Made by a program: the position numbers and the translations under genes. A stretch of DNA of 64,000 bases from an uncultured Gammaproteobacteria bacterium (lineage in GTDB: Bacteria; Pseudomonadota; Gammaproteobacteria; Pseudomonadales; Pseudohongiellaceae). The stretch is taken from positions 1-64,000 of the forward strand of contig CAJXRP010000022.1 in NCBI GenBank assembly GCA_913060495.1. Direction: 5' to 3'. The notes beneath the pieces are model-generated. The model was not told where the DNA came from. It searched no databases and worked only from the letters and a program-made list of their open reading frames with translations. This document shows positions 20,874-30,209 of this stretch, one piece after another (the first letter of the stretch is position 1; each line of letters begins with the position of its first letter).

Positions 20874-22511
20874 CTATTTTACCGAAACGAGCTTGGAATC
20901 GAGCAGCTCGCGGATATCAGTTTGAATTCCAGCCACAGATCGAACCCATGGCTCGTTGGAGCGCAGCTTTGCCGGAAGAGAAGAGATTGCTTGAGTAGCC
21001 TGGCCCCTATCATCAAAGGCCCCCAGTACAGCCACGAACCACGGCTTGCCTTGGTAGCGCGTCTCAAAATAACCAGCAGGATAATCCCCAGCCAATTGCG
21101 TAACAAATTCGCTGATATTCGCTTCCGAGTGAGAAGCTAAAAGTTGTACGGCATAATTACCGGGGGATGCTTGCAGTAGCCGCTCCACAAATGGCGATGC
21201 TTTTGCTATCACTGCTGTTTGCTCAGCTACTGCAACTTCAACTACCGGCTCTACCACCGCAATGGGAGCAGCTATTTGAGATGCCAATTCCTCAGCGCTA
21301 TTGCTCGCCGCAGTAACTGTTTCCGCTACAATCGCCGCTTCTTCTGGAACGGCAGCTGCCAAATCTGCATCATCCAGTTCCACCGCTGCACTAGCCTGCG
21401 ATACATTTACCTGAGCAAGCACTACTTGATCTTCAGTTGATTGCGCAGTCACGGCAACCATCGGCTCAAGCTCAATAGCTGGTGTTGCACTGGGAGCTAC
21501 CGCTACTGTAATTGCTGTCGACACTGTCTCGCCCGGATCTGTATCCCAAAAAAGCAGAGTGCCTGTTAGTAACACAACCAGCGTGGCAGCGGCAGCCCAA
21601 TACCTGGGCTGAATACTAGCCATCCAAGCCTGCTCCGAAACTTCCCGCCCATCTCGGCGATAATCCTGTCGTGCTTCAATTTCGTCGTCTTCATCAAATT
21701 GTTCAATTCGATCGCCACTAAACATTGGGACAACGTCTGCAAACTCGTCGGGCTCGCTCGCTGGCGCTGCTGAGTTAAGAGCGCCAACCACCAACGCATT
21801 GATTGCACCGGGCATGCCCTCTGATGAGTTATGAATAGCGCCAATGGTGCCGCCGTCTATCGGCAATTCTTTTGTGAATTTAGCTGTCGCCAACTTGAAT
21901 CGGATATATTCGTGGGTCTCGTCACTGGCAAATCCATCCAACGGGAAAATCGCCAGACGCTCCCGCGCCTGGGCAGAGAGCGTGCTCTGCAGCAGACTAT
22001 CGAGCTGATTCTCTCCAAATAATAATGCATGGATACTCGAATCGACACAGCTCTCTAATAGCAGAGTGAGCAACTGCAATACCTCGGCGCTCAGTTCATG
22101 GGCATCATCGATTATCAATATCAACGAACGGGCTTCTAGATCGAGCTCCGCTGCATAACGGCAGATCTGATCGATTGAGGAACTCGTGTCCGAGCTATCC
22201 GTAGGCTTAAAACCTAGGGCATCTTGTAAGGTCTCAAGAAATTGAGCCTGATTCATGAACAAGGTAGCAGCCACCTTTACACACACTGCTTCGTCAGAAA
22301 AACGATCGCAGAAGTTTGCAGCGAGGGTAGTCTTGCCTGCACCCAGGGGACCGGTAACGGCAATCATGGCGTTGCTATAAAGCGAGAACTCAACAATCTG
22401 GTCAAGTAAATTTTGACGGTGACCACTGCAGTAAAAATCACGACTTACTGAATTCGGTGCGAACGGGTCGAAGTCGAGGTTTAGCCATCGGGTATATGTA
22501 TTCATAGTCAT
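20874..22511 (-). CDS. damX: DamX-like AAA ATPase with C-terminal SPOR domain
   Basis: This 545-residue protein joins an N-terminal ExeA/MSHA-MshM-like ATPase to a septum-binding domain. Walker A GPLGAGKT is at 54-61 and Walker B LILIIDDAHEL near 130-140. A transmembrane helix follows at about 303-323 (WAAAATLVVLLTGTLLFW), then a long Ala/Val/Glu-rich linker and a SPOR domain in the last 80 or so residues (PGNYAVQLLASHSEAN onward), which in other proteins binds denuded septal peptidoglycan. It lies between aroB and hemE, the classical damX position, and is probably involved in cell division. Confidence 0.88.
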   Translation of the reverse strand: MTMNTYTRWLNLDFDPFAPNSVSRDFYCSGHRQNLLDQIVEFSLYSNAMIAVTGPLGAGKTTLAANFCDRFSDEAVCVKVAATLFMNQAQFLETLQDALGFKPTDSSDTSSSIDQICRYAAELDLEARSLILIIDDAHELSAEVLQLLTLLLESCVDSSIHALLFGENQLDSLLQSTLSAQARERLAIFPLDGFASDETHEYIRFKLATAKFTKELPIDGGTIGAIHNSSEGMPGAINALVVGALNSAAPASEPDEFADVVPMFSGDRIEQFDEDDEIEARQDYRRDGREVSEQAWMASIQPRYWAAAATLVVLLTGTLLFWDTDPGETVSTAITVAVAPSATPAIELEPMVAVTAQSTEDQVVLAQVNVSQASAAVELDDADLAAAVPEEAAIVAETVTAASNSAEELASQIAAPIAVVEPVVEVAVAEQTAVIAKASPFVERLLQASPGNYAVQLLASHSEANISEFVTQLAGDYPAGYFETRYQGKPWFVAVLGAFDDRGQATQAISSLPAKLRSNEPWVRSVAGIQTDIRELLDSKLVSVK

Positions 22512-22528
22512 CTACGCTGCTTATCCGC

Positions 22529-23620
22529 TTACCTACAGAGGTTGTCTCCAGCGGTTAAGGTGCTCTGAAGTAGTGATGGCTCAATATTTCCATCGACTAC
22601 GCCTTCACCTATGGCTTTCAGTAATACAAACCTGATTTTGCCCGATTCCGCCTTCTTATCTGACAACATTAAATCCAAATATTGCTCTACTGATATATCG
22701 GCAGGAGGAAGCACAGGCATACCAAAATTTTCTTCTAAGACTGCACGAATCCTCTGTGCTACCTGCAGGTCTATCCAACCTAGCCTGCAGGACAGGTCTG
22801 CCGCCATAACCATGCCCATTGCCACGGTCTCACCGTGCAACCAATTACCATAGCCGCTAGCTGTCTCAATCGCATGACCAAAAGTATGACCAAGATTAAG
22901 AAGCGCACGAACACCTGACTCCTTTTCGTCCGCCGCGACCACCTCAGCTTTAATCTCACAACAGGTTCTGATTGTCTGTGACAACAGTGCTGAATCAGAT
23001 TCACCAATGCCCTGGCTATTTGCCGCAAGCCAGTCAAAAAATTCAGCGTCGTAGACGAGCCCATATTTGAGCACCTCCGCCAGACCCGCCTTTACTTCAC
23101 GTTGTGGCAGAGTACTCAATACGTCGGTGTCTGCTAAAACACAGCGGGGCTGATAGAACGCACCTATCATATTTTTCCCCAGAGGATGATTCACTCCGGT
23201 CTTTCCCCCAACAGAAGAATCCACCTGCGCCAACAGCGTGGTAGGAATCTGTATGAAGCTTATTCCTCGCAGAAAAGTCGCAGCCGCAAACCCAGTGATG
23301 TCACCCACAACACCGCCCCCCAAAGCGACTAGCAGAGTATTGCGATCGTATTTTCCAGCAAGCAATACATCGTAAATATGGCTTATAGCATCGAGGTCCT
23401 TATGTGCCTCACCGTCTGCAAGCACGATGTCTGTAACATCCTGCCCGGGAAATAACTGTTTCACCCTATCCATATACAGAGGTGCGACAACATCATTGCT
23501 AACGATGACTACCCTACCCTTTCCTAGGTACGGCGCTACAAGCTCTGCCTTGTTAAGCAAACCCTGGCCAATAAAGATTGGATAGGATCTTTCACCTAGT
23601 TCAACGTCTACGGTAATCAT
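22529..23620 (-). CDS. aroB: 3-dehydroquinate synthase
   Basis: AroB cyclises DAHP to 3-dehydroquinate, the second step of the shikimate pathway, using NAD and a divalent metal. The NAD-binding GGGVVGDITGFAAATFLRG and the metal ligands in LNLGHTFGHAIE and WLHGETVAMG are all visible. The frame stays open to 23689, but I place the start at the ATG at 23620 (MITVDVELGERSYPI, 363 residues). This matches family length and avoids overlap with aroK. It follows aroK in the standard aroK-aroB order. Confidence 0.95.
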   Translation of the reverse strand: MITVDVELGERSYPIFIGQGLLNKAELVAPYLGKGRVVIVSNDVVAPLYMDRVKQLFPGQDVTDIVLADGEAHKDLDAISHIYDVLLAGKYDRNTLLVALGGGVVGDITGFAAATFLRGISFIQIPTTLLAQVDSSVGGKTGVNHPLGKNMIGAFYQPRCVLADTDVLSTLPQREVKAGLAEVLKYGLVYDAEFFDWLAANSQGIGESDSALLSQTIRTCCEIKAEVVAADEKESGVRALLNLGHTFGHAIETASGYGNWLHGETVAMGMVMAADLSCRLGWIDLQVAQRIRAVLEENFGMPVLPPADISVEQYLDLMLSDKKAESGKIRFVLLKAIGEGVVDGNIEPSLLQSTLTAGDNLCR

Positions 23621-23660
23621 TTTTCTATTCCAAATTTTAAGCAACGGCTTTACACAGAAA

Positions 23661-24200
23661 TTATTCTGCTTGTGAACCGCCCAATTCAACTTTTAACTGC
23701 TTACAAATTTCCTGACTAACAGTCTTCGGATTTCTTCGATAGGTATCCACCACCATGTCCGCAACTTCTTGATAGAGTGGTTCGCGAATCTCCATCAACT
23801 CACGGATTTTCTCTTCGGGGTTAGGCGTTTGTAGCAATGGCCTGGTCTTATCACGGCTCGTTCTTTCGACTTGCTGACTGATAGGTGCGCGCAGATAAAC
23901 CACGACACCCCTAGCCTTCAACCATTCACGATTCTCGGCGGAAATGACAGCGCCGCCGCCAGTCGCCAAAACAATATTCTTGTTCTGAGTGAGCAACTCG
24001 ATCATCCGCGTTTCACGAACCCGAAATCCGCTCTCACCTTCTACATCGAAAATCCAAGGTATATCGGCGCCAGTGGATGTTTCAATTTCACGGTCGGAGT
24101 CGAAGAACTCGAGACCAAGTGAATCGGCAAGCACCCGCCCGATGGTGGTCTTACCAACACCCATTGGTCCAACGAGGAATATATTTCCAGAATAGCTCAT
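23661..24200 (-). CDS. aroK: Shikimate kinase
   Basis: AroK phosphorylates shikimate at the 3-hydroxyl. The 179-residue P-loop kinase has Walker A GPMGVGKTT at 11-19, the shikimate-binding FFDSDREIE near 32-40, GGGAV near 81-85 and the lid Arg in KTRPLLQ. Upstream is the pilMNOPQ cluster, the conserved order in Pseudomonas and Vibrio, with a 177-base gap after pilQ that contains a large hairpin. Confidence 0.97.
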   Translation of the reverse strand: MSYSGNIFLVGPMGVGKTTIGRVLADSLGLEFFDSDREIETSTGADIPWIFDVEGESGFRVRETRMIELLTQNKNIVLATGGGAVISAENREWLKARGVVVYLRAPISQQVERTSRDKTRPLLQTPNPEEKIRELMEIREPLYQEVADMVVDTYRRNPKTVSQEICKQLKVELGGSQAE

Positions 24201-24333
24201 ACATTACATACTCAGGCAACAGCTTGCTCAGCACTTGGCTAATTTGATAACACGGGAACTACCGAGACTGAATCGCCGATACACAGTAAACGTCGAATAA
24301 TTACGATTGATCTAGGCAGGAACTGTCAGAGGC

Positions 24334-24370
24334 TTTCGACCGACTTGGCAATCCAAGGTCGGCCGAGAAA
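24334..24370. repeat. Large hairpin between pilQ and aroK
   Basis: An imperfect stem of about 15 bp (core CCGACTTGG paired with CCAAGGTCGG, one bulged G, loop CAAT) lies just after the pilQ stop codon on the minus strand. No T tract follows. It may separate pilQ and aroK messages by processing or partial termination; that function is inferred. Confidence 0.5.
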
Positions 24371-24377
24371 GGCGCTC

Positions 24378-26696
24378 TTATCTTACATTAATCTCTGAGA
24401 TGATCTTCGGTGTTATAAAGATCAGTAGTTCAGTTCGACGGTTCGCATTCGCCGTGCGTTTAAACATTCGACCAATATACGGTAGGTCGCCAAGGATAGG
24501 AGTCTTCGTTTCTGTAGTCGTTGACTCTTCTCTAAAAACGCCGCCCAACACAATGGTCTCGCCGTTGCTCACCAACGCACTCGTGGTAACTTGGTTAGTA
24601 TTAATAGCTGGCACAGCACCAGAACCTGCCGCCACGGAATCTTGTCGAATATCCAACTCCATGTTTATGCGTCCATCGGGAGTGATCTGCGGCGTCACAG
24701 TCAAGGACAACACCGCTTCTTCGAATTCCGTAGTGGATCCGCCTGCAGTTCCGCCAGCTTGTGATTGATAGGGAATCCTTACACCGGATTGAATTATTGC
24801 TTCTACCTTATCTTGAGTAGTAACCTTCGGTCGGGCAATAACCTCACCGTTACCACTGCTCTCCAGAGCCGACAATTCAAGCTCGATGAGCGCACTGTTG
24901 CCAGTGTAGCCAATTGAAAACGAAGTTGCCTCTTCAGACACAACACCCAAATCTACGGCCAGGGCATCAGGGAAAGTGGTAGATATAGAAGGGATAGGCA
25001 CACCTGCGATCGCCTGACTAACAAGTGATTGAATCAGGCTCGGATCGGAACCGTCTTGTACTGCCTGCAGCCTCGCCGTCTCGCCTGCGATCAACGCATT
25101 TTGCAACGCCACTTCCTGCGCAATTCTGCCGCTGCCTTGCTCTGTAGTTCCCAATTGCGAACCACCATAGCGAAAATTATCTCCGGCACCAGTTAAGCTA
25201 CCAGCACCACCCCAGCGAATACCGAGGTCACGACCAAAGGTAGTTGATACATTGACGATACGTGCTTCGATCAATACCTGTCGGACAGGCACATCGAGCC
25301 TAGCCATCATAGCCCGCACTTCTTCCAATTTCTCTTCGATGTCCCGCACGATGATTATATTTGTACGCGCATCGACCGTAGCCGTTCCTCGCGAAGACAA
25401 AATTCCACCCGAAGGCATGGCAGCAATTCCATCTGCGCCACCTGCGGAGGCCGCATCTGTTGAACCGGAATTTTCTCCAGTAAGCAACGCCATTACATCG
25501 CCAGCATCAGCATAGTTAACTTGCATGAATTCGGTAAATAATGGAGCTAAAGCTTGCGCTTGTTGCGTCGCCTCGAGTTCCAACTGCTCCTGGGCTGCGA
25601 TCTCGTTAGCAGGCGCCACATACAACACATTACCTTCTAGACGGCTACCCAAATTTTGTGTTCGCAGTACTAATTCAAGCGCCTGATCCCAGGGCACATT
25701 ATCAAGAACGATAGTGATGTTTCCAGAGACAGCATCTCCCGCGACAAGACTAAAATCGTAGACATCGGCTAGTATCTGCAGCACGGATCGAATAGAAATA
25801 TCTTGGAAAGACAAACTGCTTATCTCGCCAGTATAGGCCGATGCAGCACCGCCGCTAGTAATATCGACAACCGGCGGTCTCACGCTCACCGTATATTGGC
25901 TACCACTCTGGAAGGCCACATATTCATAGGCGCCATCTACATCGATGACGATGGTTGCTCGACTAGCCTGACCCAGTACATCTACAGTAGAAACCACCGT
26001 AGCAAAGTCGCTTACATCGAGGCGCCTGTTCAAGTCGTCAGGCACTGAGGTATCGCTGAATTCCACATACACTCGAGCGCCTACTTGCTCGACGCTTCCT
26101 ATAACCTGGTCGCTGGAAAGATCGATAACGACCTGCCCTTCTTCATCATCACCGCGCCTAAACGAAACATCGGTGATCGCATTATCAATAGTTCCGGTGA
26201 TTCCAGCGGTCACTCGCCCAGCCGCAGTAACACCGCCTGCCTGTGCATCGTTGCCCACCTGAATTGTTAGTTGATTGCCAACTAGCTGCGTCTCATAACT
26301 GACTAGCTGATCCAGATTTACTACCAGTCGTGTTCTAGCTCCATCGTCCAGCACCATGACACTCTGAGCATTGTTCGAATCGATATTAAAACGCTGCTGA
26401 GACAAACCGCTACTTACACCTAACAAATCCAAAGAAATACGCGCAGGATTATCGAGAACAAACCCAGACGGCTCTGGCGGAGCTGAATCAAACGTCAGTT
26501 GAATTTCTATGCTATCCCCGGGCAGATTGACGAAGCCAATACTGTCTAAAGTCACCGAATCTTGCGCCAGAGAAGCTGCCGACAGGATCAATGCCAACAA
26601 GCTAAGCACGCAGCGGCTTACCAATTTCGCCATGCTATATCTTCCCATTTTGCCTAGGGGCAAATGATTTTTTAGTATTCCATTTTTGTTAAACAT
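24378..26696 (-). CDS. pilQ: Type IV pilus secretin PilQ
   Basis: PilQ forms the outer-membrane ring through which the pilus passes. The 772-residue precursor has a signal peptide, two AMIN peptidoglycan-binding domains (about 40-270), a secretin N0/STN domain beginning at ISSLSFQDISIRSVLQIL, an N1 segment and the secretin core with VPIRQVL-like strands, ending in TKTPILGDLPYIGRMFK and LLIFITPKII. Two starts are credible: ATG at 26696 with GAGG upstream, and ATG at 26633 (MAKLVSRCVL) with GGGAAG upstream, which gives a more ordinary signal peptide. Last gene of pilMNOPQ. Confidence 0.95.
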   Translation of the reverse strand: MFNKNGILKNHLPLGKMGRYSMAKLVSRCVLSLLALILSAASLAQDSVTLDSIGFVNLPGDSIEIQLTFDSAPPEPSGFVLDNPARISLDLLGVSSGLSQQRFNIDSNNAQSVMVLDDGARTRLVVNLDQLVSYETQLVGNQLTIQVGNDAQAGGVTAAGRVTAGITGTIDNAITDVSFRRGDDEEGQVVIDLSSDQVIGSVEQVGARVYVEFSDTSVPDDLNRRLDVSDFATVVSTVDVLGQASRATIVIDVDGAYEYVAFQSGSQYTVSVRPPVVDITSGGAASAYTGEISSLSFQDISIRSVLQILADVYDFSLVAGDAVSGNITIVLDNVPWDQALELVLRTQNLGSRLEGNVLYVAPANEIAAQEQLELEATQQAQALAPLFTEFMQVNYADAGDVMALLTGENSGSTDAASAGGADGIAAMPSGGILSSRGTATVDARTNIIIVRDIEEKLEEVRAMMARLDVPVRQVLIEARIVNVSTTFGRDLGIRWGGAGSLTGAGDNFRYGGSQLGTTEQGSGRIAQEVALQNALIAGETARLQAVQDGSDPSLIQSLVSQAIAGVPIPSISTTFPDALAVDLGVVSEEATSFSIGYTGNSALIELELSALESSGNGEVIARPKVTTQDKVEAIIQSGVRIPYQSQAGGTAGGSTTEFEEAVLSLTVTPQITPDGRINMELDIRQDSVAAGSGAVPAINTNQVTTSALVSNGETIVLGGVFREESTTTETKTPILGDLPYIGRMFKRTANANRRTELLIFITPKIISEINVR

Positions 26697-26719
26697 ACTA
26701 ATAACCTCAGCTCACGAAT

Positions 26720-27256
26720 CTACTGCAACGTGAGGGTTTGTGGTCTTTCTACCCAGCCACCGCTTCCGCTAGGAACTATTTCAATCATATTCATTTGCCT
26801 GTCAGATATTTGGTCAATGCGGCCATAGTTACGACCCATATGATCTCCGACACCAACTCGATGCACTTCACCAAAACCGTCTTCGATGAGCGCTTCGTAA
26901 ACGCCACCGGTAATAGTAATTCGACCAACCATTTTCAACTCACTGAGTGATTGGTTCTCCAAAAGCTCTGGAATACGCTCTAGATCAGGCTCCACATCCT
27001 GATTCAACACCGCACCGCTGGTAGTGTCGATAACTATCGGAATGTCAAAAGGGCTTCGAGAAGATGCCGCACCGTAAATAAAACCCTCATAGGGTACGAA
27101 TTCCGGCACAGGCTCAACGGGCGCACTCGGGCGTGCGTTCACTTCGTTCACAAACGCCTCTAAATCAGAATAATTGGTTACAGGAGAACAAGCTGCGACT
27201 AATAAACTCACGCATGCGCCAAAAATATTCCGAGACTGTCGATCAAACAAATTCAT
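26720..27256 (-). CDS. pilP: Type IV pilus lipoprotein PilP
   Basis: PilP is an inner-membrane lipoprotein linking the PilMNO platform to the PilQ secretin. The 178-residue protein has a lipobox LVAAC ending at Cys23, a disordered Pro-rich linker, then the beta-sandwich PilP domain with YEALIEDGFGEVHRVGVGDHMG. It starts one base after pilO ends, so it is tightly coupled in the operon. Confidence 0.95.
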   Translation of the reverse strand: MNLFDRQSRNIFGACVSLLVAACSPVTNYSDLEAFVNEVNARPSAPVEPVPEFVPYEGFIYGAASSRSPFDIPIVIDTTSGAVLNQDVEPDLERIPELLENQSLSELKMVGRITITGGVYEALIEDGFGEVHRVGVGDHMGRNYGRIDQISDRQMNMIEIVPSGSGGWVERPQTLTLQ

Positions 27257-27880
27257 CTACTGCACGACCTCATCCACATCTTTATAGCGATATGTTCTAG
27301 CGACGATACTCATGTCGAGAAATGAATCATTGCGTGCCGCTATAGCAAAATCATGCAAAGTTACGATTCTGTCCAAGCTAGCAACACCACTAACGAAAGT
27401 TCCGAAGTCATGGAAATCTCCCACAACATCTAAGTTCATCGGTATTTCTATATAGAATTCTTGAATCTCTTCTGGGGGCAAATCCAGTTTTGAAAATTCC
27501 AATCCGCTACCTACACCGGTTTGCGTCACATCATCGACGAGTCCAGGAACCTCAGTGACGGAAGGCAATTGACGAAGTAGCTCGGTAAACGATTCTTCCA
27601 TCTGTACCGTCTGCGCCCGATACTCTTCAAGATTTGCGGCGAGAAATGCCTTCTGCTCGAATTCGACTCGCAAAGTTCCTTCCTCTCTGACAACTCCCTG
27701 GAGCTCCGCCTGAAGATTCTGGATATGAAAAAAATAGCCACCTGCCAAACAACCCACTACGATGATCAAGGTTATGATGGCCTTTACCGGCGCAGGCCAG
27801 ATGCCAATCGTGTCAACATCTTGAAGGTCATTCCAATCAAAGTTACGTAAATCGTTTGCTATATTTTTGATCAGCGACAT
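27257..27880 (-). CDS. pilO: Type IV pilus assembly protein PilO
   Basis: PilO is an inner-membrane protein that dimerises with PilN to align the assembly platform. The 207-residue chain has a short cytoplasmic N-terminus, one transmembrane helix at about 31-52 (VKAIITLIIVVGCLAGGYFF), a coiled coil (about 55-100) and a ferredoxin-like periplasmic domain with DLPPEEIQEFYIEIPM. It is five bases downstream of pilN. Confidence 0.95.
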   Translation of the reverse strand: MSLIKNIANDLRNFDWNDLQDVDTIGIWPAPVKAIITLIIVVGCLAGGYFFHIQNLQAELQGVVREEGTLRVEFEQKAFLAANLEEYRAQTVQMEESFTELLRQLPSVTEVPGLVDDVTQTGVGSGLEFSKLDLPPEEIQEFYIEIPMNLDVVGDFHDFGTFVSGVASLDRIVTLHDFAIAARNDSFLDMSIVARTYRYKDVDEVVQ

Positions 27881-27885
27881 CTGAT

Positions 27886-28455
27886 TTACACCTCATCCTG
27901 CTGCGAAGACAATTGTAGAGAAAGGCTAAGCGTAAAAGTAAACGCCTCACTTAAAGAGTTATTGTCTGTATCGACAGCGGAAATATCATCTAGGTCAGAT
28001 TCTTGAAACCAGTCAGAATCATCAAGCCTTCTCAACAATTCAGTGATTTTTGCATAAGATTCAGCGATGCCTTCGATCGAGATCGTATTGTCTACCCGAA
28101 TGAGACTCTCGTAATACACACCATCAGGCAGAGTGTTAACCAATTCATCAAAAATTCGGACGATAACTGGACGCGTACCCTGCAGATCGGTAATTACGTT
28201 CATGCGCGAACGAATATCTTCTTTCTGCTGCCGCAGCTCATTAATCTCTGCTACTCGCTCATCCAGAACCGCGACTTCCCCACGAATATAATCATTACGG
28301 GCATTCTGCATATCGATTTGGTTATTGAAGTAGCGATCCACCAAAAACAGAACACCTGCGGAGATAATCACGACACCAATAAGAATGGTGAAAAACTCTC
28401 GCTTTCGCTCTTCGCGTAATCGTTCACGCCATGGCAGTAAATTAATATGAGCCAC
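27886..28455 (-). CDS. pilN: Type IV pilus assembly protein PilN
   Basis: PilN anchors PilM to the membrane through its cytoplasmic tail. The conserved tail INLLPWRE is at residues 4-11, followed by a transmembrane helix near 22-42, a coiled coil and a periplasmic ferredoxin-like fold (189 residues in all). It overlaps the end of pilM by one base. Confidence 0.95.
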   Translation of the reverse strand: MAHINLLPWRERLREERKREFFTILIGVVIISAGVLFLVDRYFNNQIDMQNARNDYIRGEVAVLDERVAEINELRQQKEDIRSRMNVITDLQGTRPVIVRIFDELVNTLPDGVYYESLIRVDNTISIEGIAESYAKITELLRRLDDSDWFQESDLDDISAVDTDNNSLSEAFTFTLSLSLQLSSQQDEV

Positions 28456-29543
28456 TAGTATTCACCCCTCATGGCTAAGCCACAGGCTATCAAAAGTGAA
28501 GGGGCATCATTCTTCAACATCGTCTTGTTTATCTTCGAACCAATAGTAAGATTCTCAAATGGGTTTGCCACTCTGACTGGAGTCGATAAGCTTTCCTGCA
28601 CTAGGTCGGCTAGCCCTTCGATCGCAGCAACTCCGCCGGCCAATAGAACATGATCTACTTCATTGTAATGACTAGAGGAGAAAAAGAATTGCAGCGTCTG
28701 ACTGACCTGTTGCGTAACCGCTTCCTTAAAAGGAGCGAGAATTTCGAATTCGTATTCTTCCGGCAAGCCGCCGCGCTTCATAGCGTTCTCTGCCTCAACC
28801 GCACTTAAACCGAATCGTCGCTGTACTTCTTCCGATAATTGATTGCCGCCAAACATTTGCTCTCTGGTATAGATGGTTTTGCCCGCGAGGATTACATTTA
28901 ACGTGGTCATCATCGAACCGATATCGATGATTGCAACGGTTTGCTCGTCTTCGGAACCGATTTGTTCTGCCAACAATGTATAAGCGCGCTCTATCGCATA
29001 GGCTTCGATATCGACTACCTTTGCCGTCAAGCCACCAAGCTCCAACACAGTGACTCGTGCATCTACGTTCTCTCGGCGGCAGGCAGCCAATAAGACTTCA
29101 ACCATGTCCGGACTACGCTCGGACAATTTCTGCCGCTCGAAGTCGATAGAAACCTCATCTAGCGGATACGGAATGTATTGATCCGCTTCCACAACAATCT
29201 GATTCTCCATCTCCGAATCGGAAAGAGAAGCATTCATTTCAATAGTCTTAGTAATTACTGCAGAACCCGCCACTGCAACGGCGGCATCTTTAAGCGAGGG
29301 CTTCAATATGCTGACGGCCTGAGCGATACAGTCGCCCACAGCATCGATATCGCTGATATTCTTCTCAACGACAGAATTAGCCGGCAGAGGTCGGATAATA
29401 TAATTATCCACCTTGTAACTATTGCCACTTGGGCTTAGCTGCAAAATTTTGACCGCGGTCGTACTAATGTCGACCCCCAGCATCGTGCTGGCTTTCTTGC
29501 CAAAATTGCTTAGTGCGCTAATATTTTGTAGCTTTTCAAGCAC
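28455..29543 (-). CDS. pilM: Type IV pilus assembly ATPase-like protein PilM
   Basis: PilM is a cytoplasmic actin-like protein that binds the PilN tail. The 362-residue protein shows FtsA/PilM features: LGVDISTTAVKILQL near residues 22-36, the second phosphate motif AIIDIGSMMTTLNV near 204-217 and the adenosine motif VLLAGGVAAIEGL near 298-310. It is the first gene of pilMNOPQ and is divergent from the penicillin-binding protein gene across a 666-base spacer, an arrangement conserved in Pseudomonas. Confidence 0.95.
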   Translation of the reverse strand: MLEKLQNISALSNFGKKASTMLGVDISTTAVKILQLSPSGNSYKVDNYIIRPLPANSVVEKNISDIDAVGDCIAQAVSILKPSLKDAAVAVAGSAVITKTIEMNASLSDSEMENQIVVEADQYIPYPLDEVSIDFERQKLSERSPDMVEVLLAACRRENVDARVTVLELGGLTAKVVDIEAYAIERAYTLLAEQIGSEDEQTVAIIDIGSMMTTLNVILAGKTIYTREQMFGGNQLSEEVQRRFGLSAVEAENAMKRGGLPEEYEFEILAPFKEAVTQQVSQTLQFFFSSSHYNEVDHVLLAGGVAAIEGLADLVQESLSTPVRVANPFENLTIGSKINKTMLKNDAPSLLIACGLAMRGEY

Positions 29544-30209
29544 TTAAGAACCCCTAAAACCATCTAATTTCGACTGACTTACCTAGAATAACTGCCTGCC
29601 CCGACTCCTGATACTGCGAATCAATGAACCAGCTCAACCCTAGGTCTGCAAGATATAGCTAATGATAACAAAAACTTAGCGAAACCATCTGCAAATTTAC
29701 ATGTTGCAGATTTCAGTATCGGCCGACAATAAATTTTTTATAGTTATCAATTGATTATCAGACTTTCAGAACAAACAACTTTACCATTAAATAATGAAGC
29801 AAGCCGGCACGTAATTCTTTGAATCAGGTCACGTTTGCACCCCTGACTAATCATCCGAATCGCAGATTAGCTGGGGCTTCTGGCGATATTGGACAATTTT
29901 CAAGGCAATTGCTCAGCCGGCCCTGAAAATGATCAATTATTGAGCAAGTTGGCCGCCTATAATTTCTCAAAATATTTTTAATCAGAGCCCCTATCTATCA
30001 TGCTGCTGGCCCCAATTTACTGAACAAAGACATCACGCCCCAGAATAACAAGGCATTTTTAGATGCCGAGTGTATAATAATTAGTTCGCTTAGAGCTCCA
30101 TATCAAGCGGCTGGGGCTGATAGTGTGGTGCAGTACTCGTTTCTCTCCCCTAATTAATCGGCAAGGCCTCGCCATCGGCGGCGGCTAATCTTCGAGACTC
30201 AAGCTACCA
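29544..30209. other. Divergent pilM / mrcA spacer with inverted repeats
   Basis: This 666-base AT-rich region has no credible gene. Between 29840 and 29965 it holds overlapping inverted repeats. CCCC-TGA-CTAATC pairs with GATTAG-CT-GGGG (29840-29876), an ATTTTCAAGG arm pairs imperfectly with CCCTGAAAAT, and a GCTCA pairs with TGAGC. TATAAT boxes occur at 29958-29963 and 30073-30078 on the plus strand, but neither has a good -35 hexamer. Both divergent promoters must lie here. Confidence 0.45.
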
